From NCBI GenBank assembly GCA_963854835.1, contig OY978525.1, forward strand, positions 117,999,018 to 118,063,017: a stretch of 64,000 bases of DNA. Direction: 5' to 3'. Shown here piece after piece: positions 23,401 to 34,763 of the stretch. How positions within the stretch are numbered: position 1 is the stretch's first letter; the number at the start of each line of letters is the position of its first letter. The DNA is from Megamerina dolium (taxonomy: Eukaryota > Arthropoda > Insecta > Diptera > Megamerinidae). Position numbers and translations under genes: made by a program. The notes below the pieces were generated by a model. The model saw only the letters and a list, made by a program, of their open reading frames with translations. It did not search any database and was not told where the DNA came from.

Positions 23401-26099
23401 AATAACAGTGAACATATAATGACGCCAAAAAGTAGGAATTCCACCAAGACAATATATGTGACCAATAAGTTGAAATCCTTAATATAACTACCAATAAAAA
23501 TTATATAATATTAATTTCACTTTAAATCAGTACATACTTCAGTACATAAGCATTATGGAATTAATGTCGAAAATTGTTTGCAATAATGTCGAAAGCTGAA
23601 TTTTTACGAGTTTTCAATCGGTTTCATTCTCATGGCGAAAAGTTAAGTTCATACATTTTCATTTCGACATTATTTCAAGTTTTTGTTTCATTTTTATTTT
23701 TTTGCAATAATGTCGAAAAAACCGAATTGTCTTGAGATCAAGATAAATTCCACTTACATGTAAATTTTTATCTTACATCATACATAACGGAAGAGAAAAT
23801 CAATGTAATATTTAAACAATTTTTTCGACATTATTGCAAAAATATTTCGACATTATTGCAAAAATGTTTCGACATTAATTCCAAGAATTACCTTACAATT
23901 CTTGCATGATATTTTACACACACAATTAATGATTCATATACTTTCGGTTCACTTTGTTCACCATCATCACCGACATGCTGTAGACGGTGTTGCAAAATTT
24001 TCAAAGCTCCCGTACCAAACATTGCAAATGATGCAAACAGGCTGACAAATGGCAAATACATAGCGCTTAAAAGAATAGCTGCTGGTGATTGTAGAATATA
24101 TATGATTTCATAGATGGGTGAAGCGAGAACATCAACACCTGGTATAGCAATGCCAAATGGATGAACTGGAATTGCAAAAAAAAATTAATTATTTAATTCA
24201 AGATCTGCTATGCTAGGTGGCATTTGGATTGGGATCACATAGTTAGATTGTATTAGAAGGATTCTGAAATTCTTCTTCTATTAACTTCTTTGACAAAATA
24301 AAGTAGTTTCGATTTTATGAGAAATTTTTATGTGGGAATTTGGACAGAGAAGTTGACTTTGACTATACCCACGAGCTATAATCGCTTGTATATTTGGTTT
24401 TTTTTTTTTTTTTGCCGAATTGGCAAATACTTACATAAGTACCAGGTGTACAAGCTTAAATCCGTGCATCCTTTTTTTATGAGTTCGACACCTGTTTACA
24501 TCAATTAGTAAACATCATCAGTGATTTCATACAACAACATACATTTTTCCTCGTATAATCATGTCTATTTTCGTGCCAGAAAAAAAATCATATGCGGGAA
24601 GCTCTACTTTTCTGCTTCTATTTGAAGAAATCTGCTGCTGAGTCGCATCGAATGCTTGTGGAGGCCTATGGTGACAGTGCGCTATCGGAAACCACTTGCA
24701 GAGACTGGTTTCGTCGGTTCAAAGAAGGCCATTTTGACTTGAGTGACAAGGAGCGTGAAAATAGACCCAGAAAAGTTGAGGACCATAACATGCAGGCAAT
24801 CGCGACACGCAATCGCAAAAAACTGCTTGCCGAACAGTTAGGTGTTACTCAACAAGCGATTTCCATACGTTTACGAGCCATGGGGAAGGTTCAAAAATTT
24901 GGAAAATGGGTACCCCATGAATTGAACGATAGGCAGATGGAGCGATGCCAAAACACATGCGAAATCTTGCTTGCTAGACAAAAAAAGAAAGTCGTTCCTG
25001 CATCTTGTGGTGACTTGCGATGAAAAGTGGATATACTTTGAGAATCATAAACGAAATCATGGGTCGATCTCGGCCAACCAGCAACTTCTTCTCCAAGACC
25101 AAATCGCTTTGGACGCAAGACGATGCTGTGCGTTTGGTGTCATCTACTACGAGCTGTTGAAACCTGGTGAAACTGTCAATGCTCACCGCTACCACCAACA
25201 ACTAGTGAAATTGCGCCGTGCTTTGGGTGAAAAAAGGCCTGGTTATGAACAAAGACATGAGAAGCTGATTTTTCACCACGACAACGCCCCATCGCACACG
25301 ACAAAACTACTTGGACACACTCAATTGGGAGGTGCTACCTCATCCAGCTTATTCACCAGACCTGGCCCCTTCTGACTATCACCTGTTTTCGTCGATTGGT
25401 CACGCGCTCACCGAACAGCACTTCGATTCGTATGAAGACGTCTGAAAATGGCTTGACGAGTGGTTTGCCTCGAAAAATGAGCAATTCTTTTGGCATGGTA
25501 TACCCAAATTGCCCGAGAGATGGAAAAATGTATAGCCAGTGAGGGCAAATACTTTGAATAAATTAATTTTTGGCTTTCTATGAAAAAAAATGTTTTTTTT
25601 TTTTTTACTTACTTCTCTCAGTGCTAAGCATTGGAAATGACACAGCTCCAATTGCATTGAGACATGTAATCGATAAATTGAATATTGATAGACGTCGAGC
25701 CGATTTAGTTACTGACTTCAATATACGTTTCGAGACATCATCATCACTATTCTGTAAATGTGCAGTATCGAAAAATAAATAAAATTTATATTCAATACCA
25801 AGACTCACTTCAATATCCAGATACATTTCATTTAGCTCTGTCATGAGTGCTTCAAAACGATTACGATACGACAGAACCAAACATACACGCAATAGCGCAT
25901 CCAAGATGGCCGAAAAAAAGAATGTATTTAAAATGAATTGTACCAAATCCTTCATATAGAATAAATAGACAAATTGTAATATATTCATAACACCTATGGG
26001 CACCACAAATGTGTACACCTGCCAACTATGATTGATAATAATCCAAAGAAATTTCCATAATTTCACATTTAACGATAACATTGGATTATCTTCGAACAT
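20428..26099 (-). CDS. Or43a: Odorant receptor, Or43a orthologue D (complete, 7 exons; transposons in introns)
   Basis: The most Drosophila-like Or43a member. Exons: 25809-26099, 25613-25751, 23892-24165, 23388-23487, 21652-21753, 21408-21515, 20428-20532; 372 residues, all phases consistent. It starts at [17 protein letters not shown]; an in-frame ATG seven codons upstream is less likely. Landmarks are [14 protein letters not shown] in exon 1, [20 protein letters not shown] across exons 2-3 and [20 protein letters not shown] in exon 7, nearly the Or43a C terminus. Intron 1 is 57 bp and in frame, so it could be mistaken for coding. Intron 2 is filled by a mariner, intron 4 holds a Tc-type transposase relic and intron 6 a small MITE. 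A TATAAAT lies about 35-45 bp before the ATG. Drosophila Or43a responds to benzaldehyde and cyclohexanol-type odours (known); the same is not shown here. Confidence 0.92.
20900..21007. mobile_element. 108-bp MITE with perfect 14-bp TIRs
   Basis: GAACATTTTAACCC at the left and its exact complement at the right, flanked by TA at 20898-20899 and 21008-21009. The interior can also fold (CTCTCTC with GAGAGAG, AAGGGTC with GACCCCTT). It lies in intron 6 of receptor D. The TA duplication suggests Tc1/mariner mobilisation (inference). Confidence 0.7.
22425..23331 (+). mobile_element. 5'-truncated Tc1/mariner-superfamily transposase relic
   Basis: Translated pieces are [20 protein letters not shown] (first catalytic Asp region), [35 protein letters not shown], and [20 protein letters not shown] (second and third catalytic residues), with several stops and frameshifts. 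The right end AAAAATCACCCTGT is the typical terminal repeat of this group and abuts TA; no matching left end is found. It resembles Tc3-like elements common in insects. It sits in intron 4 of receptor D. Confidence 0.82.
24442..25600 (+). mobile_element. Inactivated mariner inside intron 2 of receptor D
   Basis: The left end CCAGGTGTACAAGCTTAAAT follows TA. Transposase pieces run from MSIFVPEKK (24561), through [40 protein letters not shown] and [20 protein letters not shown], to [16 protein letters not shown] and [20 protein letters not shown], ending LPERWKNV. Frameshifts near 24590, 24981 and elsewhere break it. The right inverted repeat is missing. The terminal repeat and protein resemble mariners of the rosa/mellifera type, but the subfamily is a guess. 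Confidence 0.85.
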
Positions 26100-27636
26100 T
26101 TTATAATTGCAAATTTTCAATGAAATTCTTTCAGATTTATAGTAGATACTTAAAAGAATACTATCCGATGTGTATTTCTAATTAATAGAATCATCGATTG
26201 GCAATTATAACGCTTTTATATGCTCTATACTGCTCGAATGACCTTCTGCAATTATTTTGCGTTTAAATTTTAATTGACATCACCTCTTTGTGCAATTCAA
26301 ATTTGACACTTCAATTGTCGATCAATTACTTTTTGCATAAATTAATTATTTTTTTGTTCGCTAAAGTCGTTTCTGGTGGACATCTGATTAAAAATGAGGG
26401 CATTACTTATAACTTGTACTACAATTCGAGCATATTTTATTGATTCATTCGAATTCAAACCAACAACAACTACATCATATATAAAACATATATAAAAGGC
26501 AAAAGAGCAAAATAGTCTCATTTTCATTGATTGACAAGCATGTAAGTGAAAATTGGATGCCGAACCAGAGCCGCTTCCCGTTGGTCTTTGATGCATAAAG
26601 TCTGATATTTGAAATTTCACAGCTCTGCAAAACTTTAAAAGCAACAGAGAACTAGAACAGCTGCTGGATCGACGGCACATCTCTACATAAATAGCCAAAC
26701 ATCGCTGAAAACCATAGTCGACTATGCTGAAACTATGCGAATGTATTGTGTTGCCAGCATATGAGTTACACCCTAACCATTGAGATATTTGAAGTAAATC
26801 AAATGACGTCACTTTATACATATATAAATAATAATTTATATTTCATAAGATTTATTTAAATTGCGAATTGTGAAAAAAAATTGAAAAATTGCAATATTGC
26901 ATTTTATCTACAAATGCTTAGAATTTTTTAATTTTTTGTTTTATTTTACAAATTCAAAATGTTCGTTTGTTCTTGTCTTTGTTTTATAATTTTTGTTGTT
27001 GTATTCAATAATACAATAATAATATAGTATATTATTTTATATATAAGAGATATATAGATAAAATATATATGATAAAAATTGTTTAACATTGCTATTTTCT
27101 TGTTTCGTTTTTTTTTTTTCATTTTTCTATATCTATTTCATTGAATTAGAATGGTGGGCAACAAGGTAAGGAGGGGAGGGGGGTCGCAAATGTATGAAAA
27201 TATTGTAAATAAGTGTTTCTTTTTTTTTGACTTTTTGTGTAAAGGTACGTGTATTTTTAAATTTATTTATTATTTAACAAACAAACAAACAAAAAAATAC
27301 AATTTCACATTTCGTCTAATTATTGTTTGCATATGAAAAAACGAATTCAATTGAAAGCATGCTTGTTAGAAATGTACACCATATGTATATGTTTATGTAT
27401 TATATGACTATAATCATTATCGAGCGATTCAATATTTTAGATTAGTTTACAATTTCAATTATTCAATAGCTATTACATATTATTTTGTTTTTGTATATTA
27501 TAAAAAATAATTTTTTTTTTTTTTAGATAATAATAGGGATGATAAAAATAAAAATAAAACATAAGAATTGGAGCAAAAGTTCATAGTGCCTGACAGAATG
27601 CGCTTTTTAACAAATCATCATTATCATCATCAATAT
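26100..27636. other. Intergenic region between receptor D and eIF3j
   Basis: AT-rich spacer holding the receptor D promoter (a TATAAAT at about 26133-26140 on the minus strand) and a good TATATAAAAGGC on the plus strand near 26490 with no identified gene. A 159-codon minus-strand open frame at 26342-26821 has no recognisable domain and I do not call it. Confidence 0.5.
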
Positions 27637-29322
27637 TTACATAAAATCATCATAATCATCAAAATCGTTACTATTAGCGTAATTATGATATCCATCAATA
27701 TCCTGCAATTGAGAAAAAAATAGTCACATGAATAATAACAACAATTTACAATTATAAACTTACATTATTCTCTGTACGTAATGTCGCCTTAGCCTTGCCT
27801 TTGTTAGCGGGTTTCTTTGCATTTTGTTTTTCCATTTTGATTTTTTCCGAATGCAAATTCTCTACGCCTATTTTCACCTTCTTCATGTCAGCTGCCGATA
27901 CTACAATGACATAAAATTAGAGGGATTAAAATATAATTTAAAATACAATATTGCTTGAACACTTACAATTAACACATATGCTACGAACGAAATCCTCAAC
28001 AAATTGTGGAAAATGCGGCGACTCTTTATATTGTGAAATTTTCCAACTAAGCGTCGCTTCAAATTCTTTGAATTCCTCTTTTGTCTGTGGATTAAAGCTG
28101 TCCAAATTGCTGTTGCCAACATTCGCAACGCCAAAAGTATCAAGTGCACTCTTCAAGTCTGATTCCTCTTGAATCTTTTGCAAGCGTAATTTTTCGGCCA
28201 ATTTTTCTTCGGCTGTCATATTGGCTAATCGTTTAGCTTCTCGCTCCTCCTCTTCTAAACGCTATTTTAATGATATTAGACGATAAACATTTCACACGAT
28301 TAGCTTGCTAAGTTGTCATAGTAATCGTGGCTAATAATATATTCATACCTCTTGTTCAGCAAGTTTTGCTTTAAGCAATTTGTTTGGTTTAGTTTTGAGT
28401 GGCACATTATTTGTTGGTTTTGTTTCTGATTTTTCTTCGTCCTTTTTCTCCTCTTCATCTTCCCAATTGTCCTGTAAATCGCAAAATTGAATTCAAACCA
28501 TGTTAATGCAAAGCAACAAAATATAGCAGCTCATATATCCTAAGTAAATACAAATTACAGATTGCTACCTGCATACAACAACTCTTACGGAAATGTTGCC
28601 TCACCGTGATACACAGAAAAACAACACGTGTACAGAAACAACAGATAATGAAGAAGTAGTAATAGCAAAAGCAGGTAGAAAGTAGTAGTATAACGATATG
28701 CATATGTAATCGAATCGATGTCGAAATGAAACTCATGCGAATGAATAAATTACATACAGTATGCATTTATTTGCCTACCTTAACATCTTCATCATCGTCT
28801 TCGCCTTTCCATTTATTCACATTATTAGTCGGTACAGGACGTATGACAACCTCTTTGTCTGCTACGGCTTCTGAAAAACCCCAAAAAAAAAGTGTAATTC
28901 ACCAACGATATTCAAAAAATAAAAAATTATAAATAAATCAAGGCTAAGTGCAGCGCCACACACACACACACACACGCCCATATAATTACGCACACATCAA
29001 AATCACAAATTCTTCAAACAGCTGTCCATTTGCACCTGCATTTAAATAGCATCTCTTAATCTTTGTGATAACCTAATAACTATTGTTCATATTCACACAA
29101 CACGTTATGATTGATTTCCTATGTTATAGATTTGAGACATTTCACCGATGTCCTCATACACACATTCATACAAAAAAAAAAAAAATATTGTACGCACATA
29201 TGTATCAAAAATGCCAACACACATTGTTGAGTGTAATTTTGCGACTTCATCATCATCATCATCAGTAGCAGCAGCACTAGTAGTCATTCAATATTAGTCA
29301 ACTTACCCCAATCGTCTTCCAT
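27637..29322 (-). CDS. eIF3j: Eukaryotic translation initiation factor 3 subunit J
   Basis: Loosely bound eIF3 subunit that contacts the 40S ribosomal decoding site and helps in initiation and ribosome recycling (family knowledge); cytoplasmic. Exons: 29307-29322, 28779-28870, 28349-28471, 27967-28261, 27764-27900, 27637-27702; 242 residues (Drosophila about 236). The protein starts [20 protein letters not shown], has the acidic [20 protein letters not shown] stretch, a charged helical segment, [20 protein letters not shown], the conserved core [20 protein letters not shown] and [20 protein letters not shown], and ends with an acidic DFDDYDDFM tail. The first coding exon is only 16 bp, which automatic callers could miss; the spliced G plus AA gives the expected Glu6. 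No lesion. Confidence 0.95.
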
Positions 29323-31200
29323 ATTTGTTTTATATTTGATCTGAGTATTACTTAAATTTTTTTTTCCGTTTAATATTTGTATAGGATAGATTTGTATAGA
29401 ACGATTTTCACATATATGTATATTTTTTCCCTTGTTTGGTTGAAATTAATGAAACCAACGTGAAAAATGTGACTCGACTCATTAAACGTGTGTGCTTCTC
29501 ACGACGAATTTTTATTTTCTACTTTCAATTTCTTCTCAATTTTTGACATTTGTAAGTGGTGTGTTCTCGTTTCATTGCAATATGCGCATTTCGAGACTCG
29601 AATGTGAAAAAGTATTCGAGAAAAATCGTTAGTGATGTATTAATACGATGTAATTTTGTTGGAAAACATTCAAATATACCTGATAGACTAACTTTTAAGT
29701 TTATGTACAAGAAAGCAGTGAGAATAATACGAACTATTATGGACTATAGAATTTTATAATTATAAAGTCCACTCCGAATTGTTTAACTAGCATTTTTTTA
29801 TTTTTTACGTTTAGAGCCAGAGGAAAGGAAATTATATAGAAAAATTAATAATGCTTCTTGAAGCTAATGCTATTATTCAAACGGTCGAAATGCAAAAAAT
29901 TGGACAAATGGAAAAAAATCTAATTGTGGGAAGGAGCATAAATCAATGTACCAAAAAGTGCCGATTTAGGTCGATGTTATTATGAATATATGGCCCTTTG
30001 AAAAAGTATAAAACCATGCAGCATCAATTCAGTTTAAATAAATAATGATTTCGTTTGAAATTACTTTCTGTGTAACATCGTATTGGAATTCATAATTATG
30101 CCATCGCGACTACTCATTTAAATCAATCAGTATTGAATGCACGATTAAGGGTTTACGATCAGCTGTAGCATTATTCCAAAAACGCTATGTGCTAAAATAC
30201 TATCGGAGTTATGCTGCAAACAAAATCATATCGCTAAGCGAACCAGAGCGATGCCATCGGATGATATTCGCCGCGCAAAAACCGAACCCAAACAAAATTC
30301 GATTGACAAATAAAAAATATAACAATACAAAAGCGAAAAGATGAACCTCCACAATTTTCAATTAATTCATTAGCAGTTACTTTGTTTAGATTTTTCCACT
30401 AACACTAAGTGGTTGGCCCAAACCACTTAGTAACCAGTTGGTAACCGAAGTTATAATAATCTTAAAGTTAGAATTGAATCGACATATTTACCATACAAAA
30501 ATCTGTCAAAAAGCCGATTCTAACTTTAAGATGATTCTATCTCTGACTACAGACCATTGTGTTTAATTTTTACCATGGTTGTGATTGTTGAATAAATACT
30601 TGTTTGAAGTTTGTTTTTATTAAATTTTCAATTTTTCAAAATACATTAAAAAAACGCATGCGAATCAAAGCGACTTGGGGCGTTGCGTTGTTTTTAATTC
30701 AACGTTAAGAAAATTCTAATACTCTGCACTCTAGCGTACGCATGCGATCCGTAAATGTTCTGATTTTGCTGATTTAAAGTGTGCGTTTGAAATTTAATGC
30801 TGTTCATATTATATCGTTTTGAATTTATAAGTATTATGCCTACAATTTAATGTTTTTTTAATCACGCTCTTTTGTGTTTCTATTTAAAAATTTGAATTTC
30901 ATTTCCCATTACTGCCAAAGAACACACCACACCAACAACACCTGCCTATTTTTTTTTTTTTTTTCTTCTTTTGGTATATCTACTGAAGAGACAAATGTTC
31001 CAGTATTGACACAGGAAACCGAAAAACTGAAATAAAGGAAAGTAAAAACAGTGTAGTTATTCACCACACTTTGGCTGCCATTTCTTATGCACGTGGCTGT
31101 AAATTTGTATCCTTTGTTTAAAATTACTCTTCAAATGGCTCTCACTTCCTTTCTCATTTTCTATGGAAAACAACAACACAAATGTTTGTTGCTAATGTGA
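29323..31200. other. eIF3j-ARMC6 intergenic region, proximal part
   Basis: Contains the eIF3j promoter. I see no further gene. Two foldbacks lie at 30404-30431 (11-bp arms, 6-nt loop) and 30459-30532 (16-bp arms). Confidence 0.5.
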
Positions 31201-31210
31201 TATTGCCCTA

Positions 31211-31395
31211 ATGCTGCAACTAGCCACCGACGTAAAAACGTAGAACGTGTCAGCTGACACGACCTATCTTATGGGAATGCCGTGTTAACGAAAACTCACC
31301 ACCGTATGACGGTGACGTAGACGTTGCTCGGAGCGGAGAAAATCAATGCAATTTTGTATGTTCTTACGTACGGGCGGTACGTACGTACGCTAGCA
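31211..31395 (+). mobile_element. MITE copy 1, right TIR lost
   Basis: Nearly identical to the copy at 31410-31615 from ATGCTGCAACTAGCC to GGTACGTACGTACGCTA, where the right terminal repeat is missing except for a GCAT remnant. The two copies are direct neighbours. Confidence 0.75.
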
Positions 31396-31409
31396 TTACT
31401 TGCTTGCTT

Positions 31410-31615
31410 TATGCTGCAACTAGCCACCGACGTAAAAACGTAGAACGTGTCAGCTGACACGACCTATTTTATGGGAACGTCGTGTTAACGAATACTCACC
31501 ACCGTATGACGGTGACGTAGACGTTGCTCGTAGCGGAGAGAATCAATGCAATTTTGTATGTTCTTACGTACAGGCGGTACGTACGTACGCTACGTCGGTG
31601 GCTAGTTGCAGCATA
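31410..31615 (+). mobile_element. MITE copy 2, complete, TIRs over 20 bp
   Basis: Left end TATGCTGCAACTAGCCACCG, right end its exact inverted complement (CGGTGGCTAGTTGCAGCATA), about 205 bp, no coding capacity. It contains the 14-bp palindrome GTGTCAGCTGACAC, the inverted pair CCGTATGACGG, and a GTACGTACGTAC run. TA flanks both ends. Confidence 0.82.
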
Positions 31616-32325
31616 ATACTATGTCCTCGTTTAGACACGAAGTCATTTGCACGAAACACATTTTGTTTGTCAGCGTGATTCGCACGGAGAAGAGAGATGT
31701 GTTTTTGTTTTCCGTACATGCGACACGCTTTGTGCTTATCATTTGTAATGTCAAACATTAAGAAATCGTACAAACGAGTTCACATTTTTGCCCGTGTAAA
31801 TACGAATGAAACATGAGAAGAGGATTAAAAATATTTTTTGATGCAAATGTCTTCGTGTCTAAACGGAGACCAATTGAGACTTGCATAAAAGCATCGCGTG
31901 CAAAGAGAACACAATTCTCGTAAAGAATATCGAATACTTACTTGTAGTTACTTGTATTGCAACAACACGAATCAGCTGTTTGTTGACAAAGAAATCGAAG
32001 CAAATTTGTATACATAATTGAATACTATATTTTTGTATTTGATATGACAGGCTTATTTCATATATTTTTCTAAACAAAAATATCTGTAAAAATTATTAGT
32101 TTTCAAAATTTCACAATCTTTTTTCACCTAAATGGATAACTGAAATTTAACAATAGAAAAAACAAAAACAAAAATCAATAAAATAGAAAATACTCCACTA
32201 TAAGCAGACAACAAAGAAAAGGTTGAGCCAAACGTCAGCAGAAAAACAAACGAGGACGGACACAAAACTTGTGTGGGTTAACAATTTCAGTGTTTAATTT
32301 GTTACAAGAAAGTCATACTTACAAA
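31616..32325. promoter_or_regulatory. Upstream region of ARMC6
   Basis: No TATA box is obvious. A TTTCAGTG initiator-like string lies about 40 bp before the ATG. The start site cannot be fixed from sequence. Confidence 0.3.
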
Positions 32326-34327
32326 ATGGCAAAAGTTATCTCGCAAGATACATTTGACGAAGTTGTCAAGGAGAATATTGTGGATTTTTCTCTGAAGCCC
32401 GATGAGGCACGTGAGGAGACCATTAAACAATTTGAAGCTCAGGTAAATGGTTATGAAATGTGCGCTTAATAAATGCACCAGGCATTTGTTATTACGTAGT
32501 TATAAGATAGATTTTTGAGCTGCTGTAATCGAAAAAGCACCCAACAATTGAAATTGTTGAAACAGAAAACGAACGTTTAGCAATAAAAAATTATTCTTAT
32601 ATCTATGACTATAATGGCTTTTGGTGGCAATGAGTTATGCTTGTATGACTTAATATGACTCATTATTAAATCATGTTGTGATGTTGTATTTACTTTTGCT
32701 TCAACGTAGGGTATTGACTTGACAAACATTATCAAAGATTTGTCCATTAATCCTGATAATGGCAAACCTCTTTTAAACGAGACTATTGATCTGCTAAAAA
32801 AATATATTGGTGAAAAATCGACTGACACAACAAAACTACTGGAGAGCTTGGTAACATTGGACGAAGAATGTCAAAAGGTATACTGTATATGTTAAATATT
32901 TGTGTGTATTTATATATAAAATATATATCTTCAACAGTCTATTGCTCATCGAGTGTTAGCTGCCAAAAACGGTGCACATGAGAGTTTAATAACATTACTC
33001 GAACAAGAACTAGCTGCCGATTCCACAGCTGAAGTAACAACAGCAAAGAATTTAGATATTGTGAAAAAATGTCTGAAAGCGCTTATTAGTTTAACAAATA
33101 AAAACCCAGATATTTTTGATGCTGAGGCTTTGGCAATTGCACTGAAAATGCTGAAAATCGACGACGAGAATACCATTTGTCTTACGTTGCAATGGTTACA
33201 GAAGGCTTGCATTATGCATGAGATTAATCGTCAACATATCGTGAATGCAGGTGTTGTAAAGCATTTGAAGCCTTACGTCAAGAAAGATACCAGTATGAAA
33301 TTAGTACGTGAAGTTCTGACGCTTTTTCGCTATTTAGTACTGGATGATGATATACGTGTTGAATTTGGTTGTGCACATGAGCATGCACGACAAATTGCAA
33401 ACGAATACTTAGTTGATTTGACCGAATTCTTAAAGGGTTTGTTGGCACTATTGTGATTCTGTTCATATTCATATTTTCCAAATGGTGCTAATGTCGAAAT
33501 TATTGCAGTTTATCAAGATCCAAATGTATTGGCCGACTTGTTTTTGACCATTGGCACAATAGCTGTAAGACAAGAGCTTTGTAAAATTATCGATGATGCT
33601 GGCGGTATAAAATCAACTTTTGATTTGATGGTTGGTTGATGTATAATATTGATATGAATATTGCTATTTATTGTATGTATTTCCCCTTCTTTAGATTACC
33701 CATTGCCAATCAGTGCGTTTAGTTCGCGAAGCTCTAAAACTAGTACGTGCCTTAGCTGGTAACGATGAAGTTAAATCGAACCTCATACTAGGGGGTTGTG
33801 CAGATGTAATCACGAATGTATTAAAAACCCATATGGTATGTAGTAATGATTTAAATTTTATTTTTTTGAGGGTTTTCGATTCCTTTTTGCAGTCCAACGA
33901 AAGTGTTGTCATTCCCGCACTGGCATGCGTTGCCACGATAACATTACGCGTTAGTCATAATAGTGGGGTCTTCTTTAAGGCAGGTGTAGCTGAACCAATT
34001 GTGGAAACTATGCGTTTGCATCCGAAAAACAGACTTGTTCAAGTAAGTTCTCAAAAAATATATATATAAGTTTACACATTTTACCATAGCTTTCTTTGAT
34101 TTCATATACAGCGTAACAGCGCTTGGGCCATACGTAATATGGTATCGCGCTCACGTGAACAATGTGAAACTTGGTTATCTTTTGGTGTTGAAGATCTATT
34201 GAATTTCGCCATGAGTGAGCATCCCACCATTCAACAGGATATCAAGGCTGCCTTGCGAGATTTGGGTTGTAAGGTGGAGCTCAAGGAGGAATGGACAGGC
34301 ATACCAGAAAAGAAGATAAAAATGTAG
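32326..34327 (+). CDS. ARMC6: Armadillo repeat-containing protein 6 (ARMC6)
   Basis: Armadillo-repeat protein conserved across animals, molecular role not established. Exons: 32326-32442, 32710-32877, 32938-33436, about 33510-33630, 33695-33835, 33893-34042, 34112-34327; about 470 residues. It starts MAKVISQDTFDEVVKENIVD, typical of the family, and shows helical repeats such as TICLTLQWLQKACIMHEINR, QSVRLVREALKLVRALAGND and RLVQRNSAWAIRNMVSRSRE, ending WTGIPEKKIKM. Six of seven exons join in phase without doubt. By my count exon 4 is 121 bp where 122 are needed to keep frame; this may be my counting or a real one-base error near 33540. An AATAAA lies at 34516-34521. It is convergent with nopo. 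Confidence 0.9.
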
Positions 34328-34515
34328 AGCGATTGGGTATGATGTGGTCCCAGCACTGCGAACAGTGATCAATTGTGCTTAGTAAAGAAGACATTAAATG
34401 CTTAAATGTGTATGAGTATTACAACAAGCAGCTTATATTGCCTATATGCATTCTATATACATATTTGTATTACTAATTTACACTCTTACTAACGTTTAAA
34501 AAAAAAAATAACGCA

Positions 34516-34521
34516 ATAAAA
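34516..34521 (+). terminator. ARMC6 polyadenylation signal
   Basis: AATAAA about 190 bp after the ARMC6 stop, preceded by an A-rich run. It is the first canonical signal downstream. Confidence 0.55.
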
Positions 34522-34732
34522 TATTTATTCACTCACTATAATTTCTTATAACCTTTTTTATACATAAATGAATAATAAAAATATACACTTATTGCTAGAA
34601 ACTAGAAAACATTTATCTTTCTTAATATATTTGTACTAACAAATCGCACATTCAGTTTAAGAAATTTGTGTTTTTCTTTTTACAAAGGAAATATAAAAAA
34701 TTCATAATACATTTTTACACAAACAAAATTAT

Positions 34733-34738
34733 TTTATT
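34733..34738 (-). terminator. nopo polyadenylation signal
   Basis: AATAAA on the minus strand about 26 bp past the nopo stop. If used, the nopo 3' UTR is very short and does not overlap ARMC6. Confidence 0.45.
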
Positions 34739-34763
34739 GCTATCAACTGAGAATTATTGAAAA

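Noticed and set aside
26342..26821. 159-codon minus-strand frame upstream of receptor D
   Set aside because: No domain, odd composition and no splice context; it most likely reflects chance in the intergenic spacer.
28965..28980. CRISPR-like or structured repeat from short direct repeats
   Set aside because: These are simple CA microsatellites in eukaryotic DNA; no spacer-repeat pattern exists anywhere in the window.
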